A stretch of 64,000 nt of DNA from Apiotrichum sp. Y4204 (GCA_025531455.1 JAMYHL010000050.1:1-64000), one strand, 5' to 3'; counted from the stretch's first letter, positions 11,234 through 22,785 are shown. Program-made: numbers and translations. The notes: generated by a model not told the origin, from the sequence alone.

Positions 11234-11822
11234 GAAGCCAAGTGTGACATATTGCATGGATCATGGATGTATTGAGTGGGACGAGCTGGGCAGACTGGGT
11301 AGGAGGCACGGGTGGTGCTGAGACTGAGACGCGGGTCAAATATCGAGAGGGCCGCGCTTGTCGGCTTTGTCTGATCAATGCACAAGACATCCACACCACT
11401 GATAGTGCACGAGACTCGTCGGCCGGGAGAGACAGGTCCGGATCTCCCGGCCACCTCGTGTATCTTCTAGTGCTCTCCACTGAGGGCCGAGATTGATAAC
11501 AATGCCTGCAGCGTAGGAGGTACGCATGGGTCCGTCTCGGCTCTATTCTTCTGTTCTATCAGATTGCGACTTTCCTTTTTGTATGGGTTGCTACCAAACC
11601 GTCGCAAAAAGTCCCAAAAACCAAAAGCCAAGAGCCGGCGCTGGCGTGAGTAGAATTCGGGTAATTTTCCGCCTCTTAAATGAGTGTCCCTTCCCCGAAA
11701 CATCCATCGCGCGACAAACCGCCCATCTCTGAACTTTTCCTTTGGCTTCCATCTCTTTTTCCTCCACCTTTCACCGCACCTCACTTCCACCCACCACCCA
11801 TCCAATTCCACCCTATTGCACG
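11234..11822. other. Intergenic, RCF1 to MGE1
   Basis: Non-coding. The last 150 bases are rich in C and T (pyrimidine-rich leader of MGE1). I looked for a heat-shock element and found only a TTC-3nt-GAA, which has the wrong spacing. Confidence 0.5.
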
Positions 11823-12545
11823 ATGCTCGCCCGCTCCGCCCTCCGCTCTGTCGCGCGCCCTGCGCTCCGCCCCGTCGCTGGCCCGTCGCGCGTCGCTGCG
11901 GCCCGCTTTTACTCTGCCGAGGCCGAGAAGAAGGAGGCCGGCGCCGAGGACGAGAGCACGAAGAAGATTGCCGAGCTGCAGGGCAAGCTTGAGGAGCTGA
12001 ACGTGAGTATAGGAGCTGGGAGAGGAGGAGGTAGTCGGGAGCAGACGACAGTGTGATGGGGATGGAGCTGAGGGACACGGCTGACAAGACAGAAGGAGAT
12101 GCAGTACCTCCGTGCCGACTACCAGACAATGTCGCGCCGCGTGCAGGAGGAGAAGGCCAAGGCCGGCGACTTTGCGATCCAGAAGTTTGCGCGCGCGCTG
12201 CTGTCGACGAGCGACGTGCTCACCACGGCGCTCAAGCACGTCCCGACCCCGATCGAGGAGGGTTCCCCGCTGCAGCAGCTGGCGAACGGCGTCGAGCTCA
12301 CGCAGAAGGCGCTGCTCAAGACGTTCGAGGTGCACGGCGTCGTCCCCATGGGCAAGCTCGTCGGCACTGAGTTTGACCCCAACCTCCACGAGGCGACTTT
12401 CCAGGTTCCGTCGGCGGTCGCGCCCAAGGGCCCCGACGGCAACGAGCCCGCTGCTGGCCAGATCATCGAGGTCTCCAAGGAGGGCTGGATGATCAAGACC
12501 CGTGTCCTCCGCCCGGCCGAGGTCGGCATCGTTCAGCTCGAGTAA
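11823..12545 (+). CDS. MGE1: Mitochondrial GrpE nucleotide-exchange factor
   Basis: Two exons, 11823-12002 and 12093-12545, give 210 aa. The N-terminus is an Arg/Ala presequence (MLARSALRSVARPALRP ... ARFYSAE) for matrix import. A helix rich in charged residues (AELQGKLEELNKEMQYLRAD) is the GrpE dimerisation coiled coil. The C-terminal beta domain contains VPMGKLVGTEFDPNLHEAT and GWMIKTRVLRPAEVGIVQLE, the conserved GrpE end. It releases ADP from mitochondrial Hsp70 during protein import and folding. The single 90-nt intron ends CTGACAAGACAG. Confidence 0.95.
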
Positions 12546-13037
12546 TCGGATTATGCCATGCGCAGTGTGTGTGGATGCGTGCAGAACGCGATACTCCATC
12601 GCACATGCTGCGTGTCGTGTCCGGACTTGTCGCGTGCGTGCCGGAAAGGCAAAGTCAAGGGACGACAGACGACGGATGAAGAAGGATCAAGAACGATAGA
12701 CGAAAAAAGCGTGTCGGCACTGGCGACCCGGAGCTCCGAGGGCTTCCACTGGCCACGACACCAATAGAGAAAAGAAGACGACGAGGGACGGGAGAAGGTC
12801 ACGAGGGGGGAGAGGAGGAGGACGGACCAGAGGAAGACATACACCACCACCGCGCTAGATTCCACCACATTGTCTTGTCGCTGCGGCATATCTGTAATTG
12901 TCGACATCATGCAGCACCACTTCTCATCGGTATTCACACTGGTACAAGGCCCTCGTCATTGAAAACGGCTACTTTGGCATTAACATCATATTCTACAGCT
13001 ACATTACTAATTCCACTCATGGACTCAAAGCATCGCG
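12546..13037. other. Intergenic, 3' of MGE1 and of the heptad gene
   Basis: Lies between two convergent genes. Purine-rich around 12770-12840. No coding exon seen. Confidence 0.55.
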
Positions 13038-13715
13038 TCACTTGGGCATGCTGGAAAGGTTGATAACAGAAACTCCGTATAGGGAACAGAGTACGTTCTG
13101 CAGGGCAATTTCGGAGCGCTCGCCCATCTCGAGACCTGGCGCGAGGTCCTGGATACGCAAGATCAACTCATCACGCGACAGCGACAAGATGTCATGAATT
13201 GAATTAATGGGCTGCCATCAGAATGTTACACGAAGCAGAACGCGGTGAACAATTACCGAACTTACCGGCTGCAGAGTACCAAGTGGAATCAGCGGCTCGC
13301 CACTGGCGAAGGGGGCCCCATTGACCAGACTACGGTCAGCACAGTGAGCGGTACAAAGTGAAGACATAAAACAAGCAAAACAAGAACCTGGCAAACAAAC
13401 ATACCGATAAAGAGCGGTTTCCTTAACTTGCTTCGCCCGCTCCTCCGCGCGCTTCTCCCGCTCCTCCGCGCACTTCTCCCGATCCTCCGCGCGCTTCTCC
13501 CGCTCCTCGGCACGCTTATCTCGCTCCTCCGCGCGCTTCTCGTAGGTCTCGAGGAGTGTGGTGATATTATTCAGCGTCGTCGCAAGGTCCACAGCCCCGG
13601 GGGTACGCGGATCGGCGGTTGGCGCTGGCCGCCCGGCTGGTCCGCGGCGGGTCGATAAACCTTGCAGGCCTTGAGGGCCTTGAGGGCCTTGAGGGCCTTG
13701 AGAGCCGCCTCGCAT
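13038..13715 (-). CDS. Unrecognised protein: collagen-like start, charged heptads, conserved-looking C-terminus
   Basis: Three exons, 13405-13715, 13266-13329 and 13038-13211 (minus strand), total 549 nt (182 aa) with perfect phase. Both introns have GT donors and CTGAC/CTGAT-AG acceptors. Residues 1-17 carry a collagen-like GPQ/GLQ run (MRGGSQGPQGPQ). Then come a short Arg/Pro linker and a helix segment (AVDLATTLNNITTLLETYE). Five near-perfect 7-residue repeats follow (KRAEERD/E type), then KQVKETALYR. Exon 2 gives LVNGAPFASGEPLIPLGT. Exon 3 gives PINSIHDILSLSRDELILR and a tail ending SSMPK. The heptads predict a single long highly charged alpha-helix or coiled coil. I do not recognise the family and assign no function. 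The ordered exon 2-3 sequence argues against it being only a repeat-derived frame. Confidence 0.7.
13435..13545 (-). repeat. 21-nt coding minisatellite (charged heptads)
   Basis: About five tandem copies of a 21-nt unit within exon 1 of the gene at 13038-13715, encoding KRAEERE-type heptads. One copy has R to C and another E to D. Strict 21-nt periodicity keeps the reading frame under copy-number change. Confidence 0.85.
13660..13704 (-). repeat. 9-nt coding repeat (collagen-like Gly-Pro-Gln)
   Basis: Tandem GGCCTTGAG on the plus strand (CTCAAGGCC on the coding strand), four to five copies. It encodes the Gly-Pro-Gln run at the N-terminus of the unrecognised heptad protein. Confidence 0.8.
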
Positions 13716-13991
13716 ACCACTGTCACCCTTCTTTGTTGAGACGAATGAGAATGAGAAAAGAAAGAGAGGAGAAAAGGAGTCTGACTTAATCTATTGTTTG
13801 GTCCTTGGAATGGTGTGTCCGTGTCGCATCACGTGACATAACCCACTGGGTAGCTGGGTACTGGATCCACTGATCCACCATCCCACAAAACAGCACCGCG
13901 TTGCAAGGAATAGGAGTGTCATCACCTAACGTAACTACATTGCCGGCTTCGTCTACGCTTGTCCCCTTCCGGGACGATCCCACACCTCCGT

Positions 13992-15814
13992 CTAGGCCTC
14001 GATCTCGGTGTCGCGCTTCTTGAGCACAAGAGGCTCGCCCTTGATGCGTTGCCAGATGTCGTTGACGTCGTCGACCACAGTCTCAAAGTGCGAGGTTGCG
14101 TCAAACGAGCGCGAGATGAAGCACTGCGAGTCCCGCCCATCCTCTGTGGGCTCGTAGATGGGGGTGATGGAGACAAACCTGGTGGTCAGCGGGTCCTCTG
14201 CATGACGGGCTATGTTGCTACTCACTTGTCGACGACATTGCCGAGAAGCTGGAGACCTGGGAGAAGCTCGCGCTCCGGCACCGAGGTCTCGACAATGGTG
14301 GAGACAATGGCAATGTAGACGTCCTTGGCAGCAACGTTGTGCGACGACGAGACGGCAGCAATGTAGATGTCTAGAGTTAGACCACATCCTACAGGCATCA
14401 CTTACCGTTCTTGCGGCCGACCTGGTTTTGCGGAAGGATGATCTGGCACGAATCGGCCTCATCGGTGCCAGGAATGGGGTGCTTAAGGATACAAATCGCA
14501 CGGACGACCTTGCCAGTCTCGACGACGCGAATCTTACCGCCCTCGGCACCGGGCTCCTGTCCAGCACCAAAGTATGAGGGGTCACCGATCACGCGCTTGG
14601 CCTTGACAGTCTCGCCGTCCGAGGTGACACCGGTGAACTTGCCATCGGCGTCAAAGTTGACCGACTCGATCTTCTTGTCGAGCATGTACGTGCCGCCGTA
14701 GATGGCCGAGAGACGAGCAAACGCCTGGGGAAGCTCACCAAGGCCGTAAAGGGGGTAGAGGTAGGGCGACTTGCCATACCGTGCCATCGACTGGGCGTAC
14801 AGACCAATACGCTCAATAGTGGGCTTGGCAGGCTTGTTGATGTAGCTGCATGTCAGTGTGGTCCTTCAATATAGCTCTCATCAGGAGTCCACTCACGTTT
14901 CATCAAGCCAGAGGGCCATGGCGTGGCCGATAAAGTCCTGGGTTCCGGGCTCGAGGCCAAACTTGGTGTACAGCTCCTTCATGGTTTGGTTGTTGGCGTC
15001 AAAGCCTGAGCGTCAGCCATTGCGATTGCTTGCAGTAATGGGCGCTGCGTAAGTTGTCTTGCTCGGGGGCCCGCGCGGACAGCCGACCGCGACCGTGGCA
15101 TGATACGACAGCGCCAGGTTACACTCACCCTGGTGGGTCGTCGGGTCGTCCTCCTTCCAGTTCTGGATGTAGAGGAAGAAGTTGCGCGCACGGCGCTTCT
15201 CGAAGAGACCCATGAGCGGAGAGCGGATCGCCTCGGACTCGTTTGAGGGCACCTTGGAGATCTTGCCATCACGGTACACGTACGAGCCGGCAATCTGCTT
15301 GAACTCGAGGTAGCGGGTCACGTCCGTGTGCACAAGAATCTTGGTGAGCTCGCCGGACGCGAGGATAAACTTGGGAATAAGGTCGACGGCGTAGTCGCGG
15401 TCACGGCCAAGGTTGAGCTGCTCGGGTGGCGCAGTGTCACGGAACTTCTTGTAGAGCTGGGTGATGAGCTACAGAACCATAATAGGAGACCCACCTGGGT
15501 GAGGTTCAAGGACGCGCTCTCGCCGCCGTAGTAGTCGTTGCGGTCCATGTGGAGGACCTTCTGCCCGTCGACCGAAAGGAGACCCGAGAGAATGCACTCG
15601 GTGAGGCCTGTGCCCTGTGCGTGTGAGTGATGTGACGTGGAGAGCTGTTGTATAATAGGCTTACAAGAACGACGACCTGCGATGATTAGCATGAGTGCAG
15701 AGTGGGAAAGGTCTGTGTGGAGCTGCTCTCCTTATCGCTCCTCGCCGAAGACAAGGGCGGGGGGAAGACAAGACCACACGCTTGACAGATACTTACGTCG
15801 TACTCCTCGTCCAT
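13992..15814 (-). CDS. GDI1: Rab GDP-dissociation inhibitor
   Basis: Cytosolic protein that extracts prenylated GDP-bound Rab/Ypt GTPases from membranes and recycles them. A tiny first exon, MDEEYD (start 15814), is followed by VVVL, then [17 protein letters not shown] (the N-terminal FAD-like fold), joined over short introns. Next come [19 protein letters not shown], the Rab-binding platform (REP/GDI signature), then [19 protein letters not shown], and the mobile effector region with [19 protein letters not shown]. The C-terminus ends [16 protein letters not shown]. The expected length (about 445-450 aa) is reached. At least seven introns are needed. The leader on the coding strand is a long pyrimidine tract. 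Confidence 0.95.
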
Positions 15815-17182
15815 GGTGATTAGATGATGATGTAGTAGTAGTAGTAGTGATGAATGTGCAAGTAAAGAGGTGCAAAGGTCAAGCGATGTGCTGCGTGACG
15901 AGAACGAGAGGGTAAGTGGAAGAAGAGAAAGAAAGTCGAAGAGAGGGAGAGGCTGAGAGAGAGATGAGGAGGAGAAAAGAAGAAACAGAGAGGTGTGTTG
16001 ATGAAGGGGGCCAGCGGCCAGCGGCGATGTGATCTGGCCACGGCCAGACTTGGTGCTCTCTGTGGGTGCAGCTGGCTGGCTGGCTGGCAGTTGGTTGCAT
16101 CGTCATGCCTTACCCCTGAGGCCTGAGGATTGCAGCAGCACACGGCGGCGGCGGGGAGGCTGGGCTGGGCGCGTGTCAGCAGCTCCCCTTTTGAGCATGA
16201 AGCAACAACCTCCACTCTCAGAGATCTGGACCCCCCTCTGCCGCCCCATCTTCATACATGGTTGAACGGTCGAAGCTCTGGTCCCCACCACGCCCACTAC
16301 GTGCTGCAAGGCCTCTACGGCCCACATGATGGAGGGCGTCCCGACCTTAGTCCTTTCGCTACGGGTTCGTATTGCATGCATGCTTGATGGTGCTCCTCGG
16401 TGTCCAGCACCACCTGACGTGTATCTAGGGTTTGCCATGGTACCATTCGATGGGCACAGCGCTGCACAGAGGGCCATCCCGCACAAGGTCCCACGACCCC
16501 ACAGGTGGTTCGTCCGCCTGGGGGTCTCATCCACCCCTTGGGGCCCCGGCCTTAGGCCTCGACGCCGCTGCGCCGCTGCGCCGCTGCTTCTGTAGAGGTC
16601 GCGCGAGACCCACATGCAAAAGGCGTGGACGGAATTATCAAATGGCATTGCTGGTAGGGCGCGGCGATTCTCCTTTGTGGCATTCCCCTTTGGCTGTCAT
16701 CCATCTGCAGTCCTGTCACCTCGCGTCCTGCCTGTGCCCTTCTCTGCCGCCTTCCTTCTCTCAGTGCTTGTGGTTGTTCCTGTCTTTGTTATCCAGTACG
16801 AGGTGCACACCATCAACAAGCACCTCCTCACCACCACAACCACTACAACCACTACAACGAGCAGCAGCAGCATCAGCGCCGACATCGAGCGCACAGGCGA
16901 ACTCATATTTGGTCACAGAGAACGAGACACGCACAGCAGGACAACACCTTGAGAGAGACAACACAACACCACTAGACGCATACACTAGGCTTGGCATTCA
17001 CACATCATCGTCCCTTCAAGTGTCATTCCAAGCCACGCATATATCCCCCAGTCGCATATTACTCTCTTCCTGCTCTGCGGCCAGCCACACCCCTCTTCCA
17101 TCTTCTCACCATTCCCCCACTCTCGCGCGAACAAAAGCGCGTTCTCGCTCTCGCTCTTGCCGCCGTCGCCGCTACCGCCTCT
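15815..17182. other. Divergent intergenic region, GDI1 and CKB1
   Basis: 1.37 kb. A TAG trinucleotide run lies at about 15828-15849 and a long purine tract at about 15900-15990 (the pyrimidine leader of GDI1). An ACCACAACT-type minisatellite lies at about 16829-16858, and a CT-rich leader runs before CKB1. Open frames at 16432-17247 lack family resemblance. No gene supported. Confidence 0.55.
16829..16858. repeat. Short ACCACAACT-type tandem repeat
   Basis: Imperfect units of the form ACCACAACC/ACTACAACC, non-coding, upstream of CKB1. Confidence 0.6.
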
Positions 17183-18457
17183 ATGAATTACATCCTCGAC
17201 GTCGACATGAACAACGATCCGCTTGGGCTCCAACACGACGAGGATGAGCTGGAGTTTGGTGAGTGGGATGTGTTGCGGCAGCTTCGGCACGACAGATACA
17301 GTTTCGGATTCGTTCGTTCTGCGTTCAAGGCCTAGCTTACCTGCAGACTCTTCCTCGCAGGGGTCATCAGATGACGGCTCGACGCTGACATGGATTGTGA
17401 GTATGGGCAGCACATCATGACGCGTACGCGGCGCTGACTTCCAGACGTGGTTTACCACCCTCCCAGGTCACGACTACTTTTGCGAAGTGCACGAGGACTT
17501 TATTGAGGATGACTTCAACCTTACTGGTGGGTGTTTTCGAATGTTTTCTAGAGCTAACCGCAGGTCTTCAGTCTCTGGTGCCGTTTTGCAAGGAGGCGCT
17601 CGAGATGGTTCTTGACGTTGAGCCTGGTGGGTGCACCTTCCGTCTGACACCCACTGACAGTTGCAGAAGAGGACTCGTCCAAGATCCCCGATGTTTCGAT
17701 TGTCGAGTCGTCTGCGGAGCTTCTCTACGGTCTTGTTCACCAGCGCTTCATTCTCACCAAGCCTGGCCTGTCGATGATGGTGGAGAAGTACGAGGCGGGA
17801 CACTTTGGTGTGTGCCCGCGCGTCTTTTGCCATTCGACATATGTCCTGCCTTGCGGCCGCTCCGACATGCCGGGCATCGACACGGTCAAGCTCTTCTGCC
17901 CCAACTGCTGCGACATGTACGCGCCCCCGAGCAGCCGATATTCGCAGGTCGACGGCGCGTTCTTTGGCACGTCGTTTGCAGGCCTCTTCTTCCAGACCTA
18001 TCCTGAACTCCTTTCCGCCCCCTTCGCCCCCGCCGCGAACACCGCGCCCAGCACGGCGGCCACACCCTCTGATCGCCTCGTGTCCCCGTCTCCTAACCGC
18101 CCTGTCGGCGGTGAGGTGCTTACAAACCCGAACATTTACGGCGGCCAGCGCCCGGCCCTCGGCAAAGTCTACGTCCCGCGCATATACGGTTTTAAGGTGT
18201 CGGAGCGGGCACGGAGCGGACCGCGCATGCGCTGGCTCCGCGAACGGCCGGAGCGGCACGACGAGCTGGATCAGGTTGACTGGAAGGCACGGTGGAAGAG
18301 CGAGGCGGGCGCAAATGCGGCGGACGAGCCGGCTGCCAAGACCAAGGAGGGGCGCAACGGCCGGCTGTTTGACGATGACGACGACGAGGAGCCAGAGGAC
18401 GACGAGGAAGAGGAGGAGGACGACGACGCGCAGGCAAAGCCGCAGCAGGTGCGGTGA
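17183..18457 (+). CDS. CKB1: Casein kinase 2 regulatory (beta) subunit
   Basis: Regulatory subunit of the CK2 tetramer. It docks substrates and stabilises the catalytic subunits in nucleus and cytoplasm. Start 17183 gives [15 protein letters not shown]. Splicing then yields [36 protein letters not shown] (the CK2-beta core) and DDFNLTG. The zinc finger is [15 protein letters not shown] ... [16 protein letters not shown], with all four metal-binding cysteine positions present. [17 protein letters not shown] and [14 protein letters not shown] are the dimer and C-terminal signatures. Unusual parts are an insert of about 60 Ser/Pro/Ala-rich residues before PRIYGFKV and a long C-terminal extension ending in a run of Asp/Glu. 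Confidence 0.93.
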
Positions 18458-18875
18458 GAGGCGGCGGGCGTAAGATAGCCCTCGGCAATAGTAGCAACAA
18501 CATTCATCAGGCTCGAGTAGACATATATCCAGCGCACGGTGGAGAGGAGGCTCTTACGGCCACAGGGAGGTAGTGGTTCGGTACTTGTTAGCATTGGCTC
18601 GCGGAGCCTCGATGTGATTTATACATTTGGGAGAGGCTGACATGATGGGGAAGGCAGGATGTGCAGCGTTAAGAACAAGCGATGAGCTGTCGCTCGGCTG
18701 CGACCACTGACAGACAAGGGCCTGTCGTGGCCTTGACCAGCCTACCCGCCATTCAGCCCATCTCCCATTCCCAGAATATAAGCGGTGTGCATGCATGCGA
18801 GATATCTAGTGGGTACGCGGCTTGTCTCCTGCCAGTCAGTGGCAACCCCGCGGAGCACCGGCCCTACGCGGACAA
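18458..18875. other. Convergent intergenic region, CKB1 and ferredoxin
   Basis: 3' regions of two facing genes. No coding exon seen. Confidence 0.6.
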
Positions 18876-19699
18876 CTAACCCTGGAAGGACATGTTGCGC
18901 GTCGCGGCAGGGAGCTGCGCGACCATGCCGTCGAGCTCGGGCTTGAGGAGCACCTGACATCCGAGGCGGGATCTGGGCGTGAGAAAATGCACAGGAGCAA
19001 AGCAGCTAGCCTAACACATCCACTAGCTGCTACCCTCGACTCACGTTTCCTCGAGACCAAACGCAAGATCCAGCATGTCGTTCTCCTCGTCGTCGGCTTC
19101 GGGCAGCTTGTCGTAGCTCTTCGGGTCGAGAATCACGTGGCATGTCGAGCATGCGACGGAGCGCTCGCATGCGCCTGGGGTTAGTCACAAAGGTCGAAGA
19201 GTCGGGGTTGGTCGGCGAAGGTGAGGAGAGGTCCCGGGCGCAACTTGCAGCTTGTACTCCACTGGATTCCCTCCCTCATTCTCTCGCTCTGCTCCGCCTC
19301 CCGCTACCCACCCTCAAGGTCCACATCGTGCTCGTGCGCAAGCGACAGCAGGTCGTCGCCCTCACACCCCTCGATCGTCTTGATCTTGTTCCCCTTCGAG
19401 TCCGTAAACGTCACCTTGATCCTGCCGTCAGAACATCAGTTGGGGAGTTAACCCACCCCTTGCCCGGTTCCGGGCGCTTGAGGTCACCGTGGCGCGACAC
19501 TGGGGTCAGCACAACAAAAGATCAGGTGGCGGAGGACGCTCTCCGGCCTTCGTTGAGAGCGTTGCCGCCACTCGCTGGAAATTGACGTACCGGCAGAAAC
19601 GGAGAACGCGCGGGGTGCCGGCACCGGCCGTGCGAGCGGGAGAGCGGCACGAGGACGGGGGCGCGCAGCGAGCGCGGCGCGGAGGATGGTGGACCGCAT
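18876..19699 (-). CDS. YAH1: Mitochondrial [2Fe-2S] ferredoxin (adrenodoxin type)
   Basis: Matrix electron carrier for iron-sulfur cluster assembly and heme A synthesis. Start 19699 gives an Arg/Ala-rich presequence ([20 protein letters not shown] ... AFSVSA). Spliced exons then give [48 protein letters not shown], the cluster loop [15 protein letters not shown] (C-x5-C-x2-C), and [20 protein letters not shown]. The distal ligand Cys is in [16 protein letters not shown], and the end is NMSFQG. All four cluster cysteines are present. Yeast Yah1 is about 172 aa and this protein is similar. Confidence 0.93.
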
Positions 19700-20357
19700 T
19701 TTGAGTGTTGTGGAAGTGGAGAGTGTGGTGGGTATTGAGACTGTGAAAGTAGGCTGGGGATCCCAGATTACTCTACTGTTGCTCGGCCCCTCGGTGTGCG
19801 GAATGGCCGCAATCCCCGACCCGGCACTTGGCCACAAGGCCTTCTTCCAGTCGAAGTGGATGGATTCGATTTCCAAAAGACGGAGAATGGAGACATCTCC
19901 GTCGGTGACTACCAGCGACTGCCTTCGCTGTGGGGAGTTGGGATTGGGCCCCATGCAATGTGGAGAGCAAGCATGCATACAGAGTGTAAGATAGTGAAGG
20001 GTATCGCATGTAGCAGTTTAACCGCCAAGGATCAGTAGAGTTGGAGTGCGTAAGAAGAATGCATCACTCTTTTACTGCTGGAGTGGTGGGAATCACCTGG
20101 GTGGGCTGATTCCGAACAACTGGCTGTGTGAGAGAGTGGCTCAGGTCCAGCAGAGCGCGGTAAGCGGCTTCGCGACTCGAGACAACGTTGTTGCCATCCA
20201 ACTCGACGTTATAATCCCCATTCGCTTTTCTTCTCAACCCTTCTTCTTTCCCTCCTCTTTCCTTCTCCTTGGCCACACTCGTGCGGGGACACGTTCCGCA
20301 ACTCTTACACACAGCCCCACCCATCGACGTTCCTTCACCTCCCCACTCTCCTTCACC
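19700..20357. other. Divergent intergenic region, ferredoxin and phosphatase
   Basis: Shared upstream region of two divergent genes. CT-rich leader at about 20220-20355. No coding exon supported. Confidence 0.55.
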
Positions 20358-22560
20358 ATGTTCCGCGACAAGCCCGACGACGTCGACAGGCTGCACGACG
20401 AGGAGCCCCTGCTCCCGCAGTACGAGCGCTACGCAAACTCGCGCGAGGAAAGGGACCATCGCCCGGCCTCGCCGCCATCCCGTACCCTCATCCGCAAACG
20501 CCGCCGCCCGCTCCTCTGCCTGTGTATCCTCCTCGGGGTGTTTATTCCTGCTGCCGGCCTCCTCGGGTGTCTCTACGCGCGCGGCCAGCTCGCCAGCGCC
20601 AAATTTGACCAGCTCCCCGATGGCGTCAAGCAGTGGATTTCGTCGCTCTGGCCCGCGACCAAGGGCCACGACCCCAACTTTCCCATTGAGTGAGCTGTTG
20701 CGCGTGATGCAGTGAGCTCGACTAACGGTAGTGTCGGATACCCGGGGCCCACGCCGACTGGTGCTGAGTGAGTGGCGCTGATTCAATCACGGGGCAGCAC
20801 TGATCCCCAGGGCGGCGCTGGTCGTCACTGCGCCCGCGCTCCCGATGTACACGCCCATCTCGCCGCTCAGCCCGCCAAAGGGCAACAAGGAGTCGTTCGC
20901 GGTCATGAACCACTGGGGTAACTTGAGCCCGTACCACTCGGTGAAGAGCCACGGACTCCCGGACGCGTCGCTGCTTATCCCGGACGGGTGTGAGCTCGAC
21001 GAGCTGCACTGGCTTCAGCGCCACGGTGCGCGCTACCCGACATCAAACCCGCTCGGTCCCGCCGGATTCGCAAAGCGCATCAAGGCCGCCAAGGGATGGA
21101 AGGCGACCGGCGCCCTCAAGTTCCTCAATGACTACAAATACCAGCTCGGGGCTGAGCTCCTCACTCCCTACGGCCGCAGCCAGCTGTACAACCTCGGCGT
21201 GGCTGCGCGCGTCAAGTATGGCTTCCTCCTCGACAAGATGCAGGGCATCCTTCCTGTTCTCCGTACCGAGTCCCAGGAGTGAGTTTCGTCGCTTGTGTAG
21301 CACTAACTCTCAGCCGCATGCTTCGTTCGGCGCAGAACTGGGCGGCAGGCTTCTTTGGCATCCCCGACCAGGGCCAGTACAACCTCGAAGTCATGATCGA
21401 GGCGCCGGGCTTCAACTGCTCGCTCGCGCCGTACCACTCATGCCCAAACGACGTCAAGGTGTATCCCGCCACGCAGGTCAAGCTCGCCGAGTGGGACGCC
21501 GTCTTCCTCAAGGACACGCGCAAGCGCCTCCAGAAGATGATCAAGGGCTACGACCTCGCTCTCATTGACGTAAAGGAGATGGTGAGTCCGGCGATATGAG
21601 CGGTCATGACGCTGACTTTGCAGATGGACACGTGTGCCTACGAGGTATGCACTGGGACTCACTCAGGATTGACTTGACACTCCCGCTGACATCAGACCAC
21701 GGCTCTCGGATACTCGGCCTTCTGCCCGCTCTTCACCGACAAGGAGTGGAAGGGATACCAGTACCGCTGGGACATCTACTGGTGGTACGCGGCGAGCTAC
21801 GGCAGTCCCGTTGCGCGGGCTGAGGGCCTCGGATGGATGCAGGAGCTCACCGCGCGCCTGACGCACACGCCCTTGACGCAGTTCAACTCGTCCATCAACT
21901 CGACCCTCCACGACGACATCCACTTTCCGGTCAACCACTCGCTCTATGTCGACTTTACACACGACACGACATTTGCCCAGCGTATGTGAGAATATATTGC
22001 GTCATGCTGATTTCAGTCCTCCCGTCCATGAACCTCACATCGTTCGGCGCGGCCGGTGCCCCGCCCACGACGCACATTCCCCCGAAGTGGCCGTTCATCT
22101 CGTCCAAGTTTGCGCCCTTCGCGACCAACCTCCAGGTCCAGGTGCTCACATGTGCGAACCGCGCGGCTGGGAACGACACGGACGACAGCTGGTGGCCGTT
22201 CGGCGGCGACGAGGACTCGGACCCGAACGCGAAGCGCGATGAGCAGGAGGAGGACAAGGAGTCTGAGCCGGCGCCCCAGACCCAGCCCGAGGGCGAGGGC
22301 GAGTCGCGTTACATCCGCCTTGTCCTCAACGACGCGCCTGTCCCCCTTACCGGAATCAACGGGTGCCGCAAGAACCGCCACGGCCTGTGCGATATGGATT
22401 CGTTTGTCAGCTCGATGCAGACGCTCATTGGCGAAGTCGACTTTGCGCATGACTGCTATGGGGGTGGGTGAAAGAGAAGGTAGAATCTACCCAGAGACTA
22501 ACTTCAGATTACGACTTCAACCTCGACGACATCACGAACGGCCAGCCGGTGCGCAAGTAG
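20358..22560 (+). CDS. Membrane-anchored histidine acid phosphatase (phytase-like)
   Basis: Histidine phosphatase branch 2. Start 20358. A cytosolic N-terminus of about 50 residues (charged, ends LIRKRRR) precedes one hydrophobic segment (PLLCLCILLGVFIPAAGLLG), so this is probably a type II membrane protein, not a cleaved secreted enzyme. The catalytic RHG motif is HWLQRHGARYPTSNP, and the proton-donor motif is VDFTHDTTFA. Conserved cysteines and many N-x-S/T sites fit an extracellular or vacuolar domain. At least eight short introns are needed, ending CTAACTCTCAG, CTGACTTTGCAG, CTGACATCAG, CTAACTTCAG and similar. An acidic insert (GDEDSDPNAKRDEQEEDKES) interrupts the C-terminal half before YIRLVLNDAPVPL. 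The end is NGQPVRK. The substrate (phytate or general phosphomonoester) cannot be told. Confidence 0.88.
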
Positions 22561-22785
22561 ATACCCAGTGACCCGACTCGGAATCACCGTGACTCAATCC
22601 AGAATATCGTATGGGAACGTCGTGTCTTATACCCGCGGGAAGTTACATTTTCACCGTTGTAAATGCATTACGATGAGGTATTACGATGCAGTGGTGCGAT
22701 GTGGGTGTGGGTACGGTGCTCTAACAGTCTATCGTACAGCGGAGACCTCCTCGCCTTTGGCTCCTTGCGATCCTTCTCTACCGCG

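Noticed and set aside
11660..11710. Heat-shock element before MGE1
   Set aside because: TTC and GAA are separated by three bases, not the two required for inverted nTTCnnGAAn units.
13786..13983. 65-aa open frame upstream of the heptad gene
   Set aside because: No ATG context, family resemblance or splice link that joins it to the gene at 13038-13715; the ATG at 13715 follows a pyrimidine-rich leader.
16432..17247. 271-aa open frame before CKB1
   Set aside because: Low-complexity Ser/Arg/Pro content, overlaps the CKB1 start in another frame, no recognisable domain.
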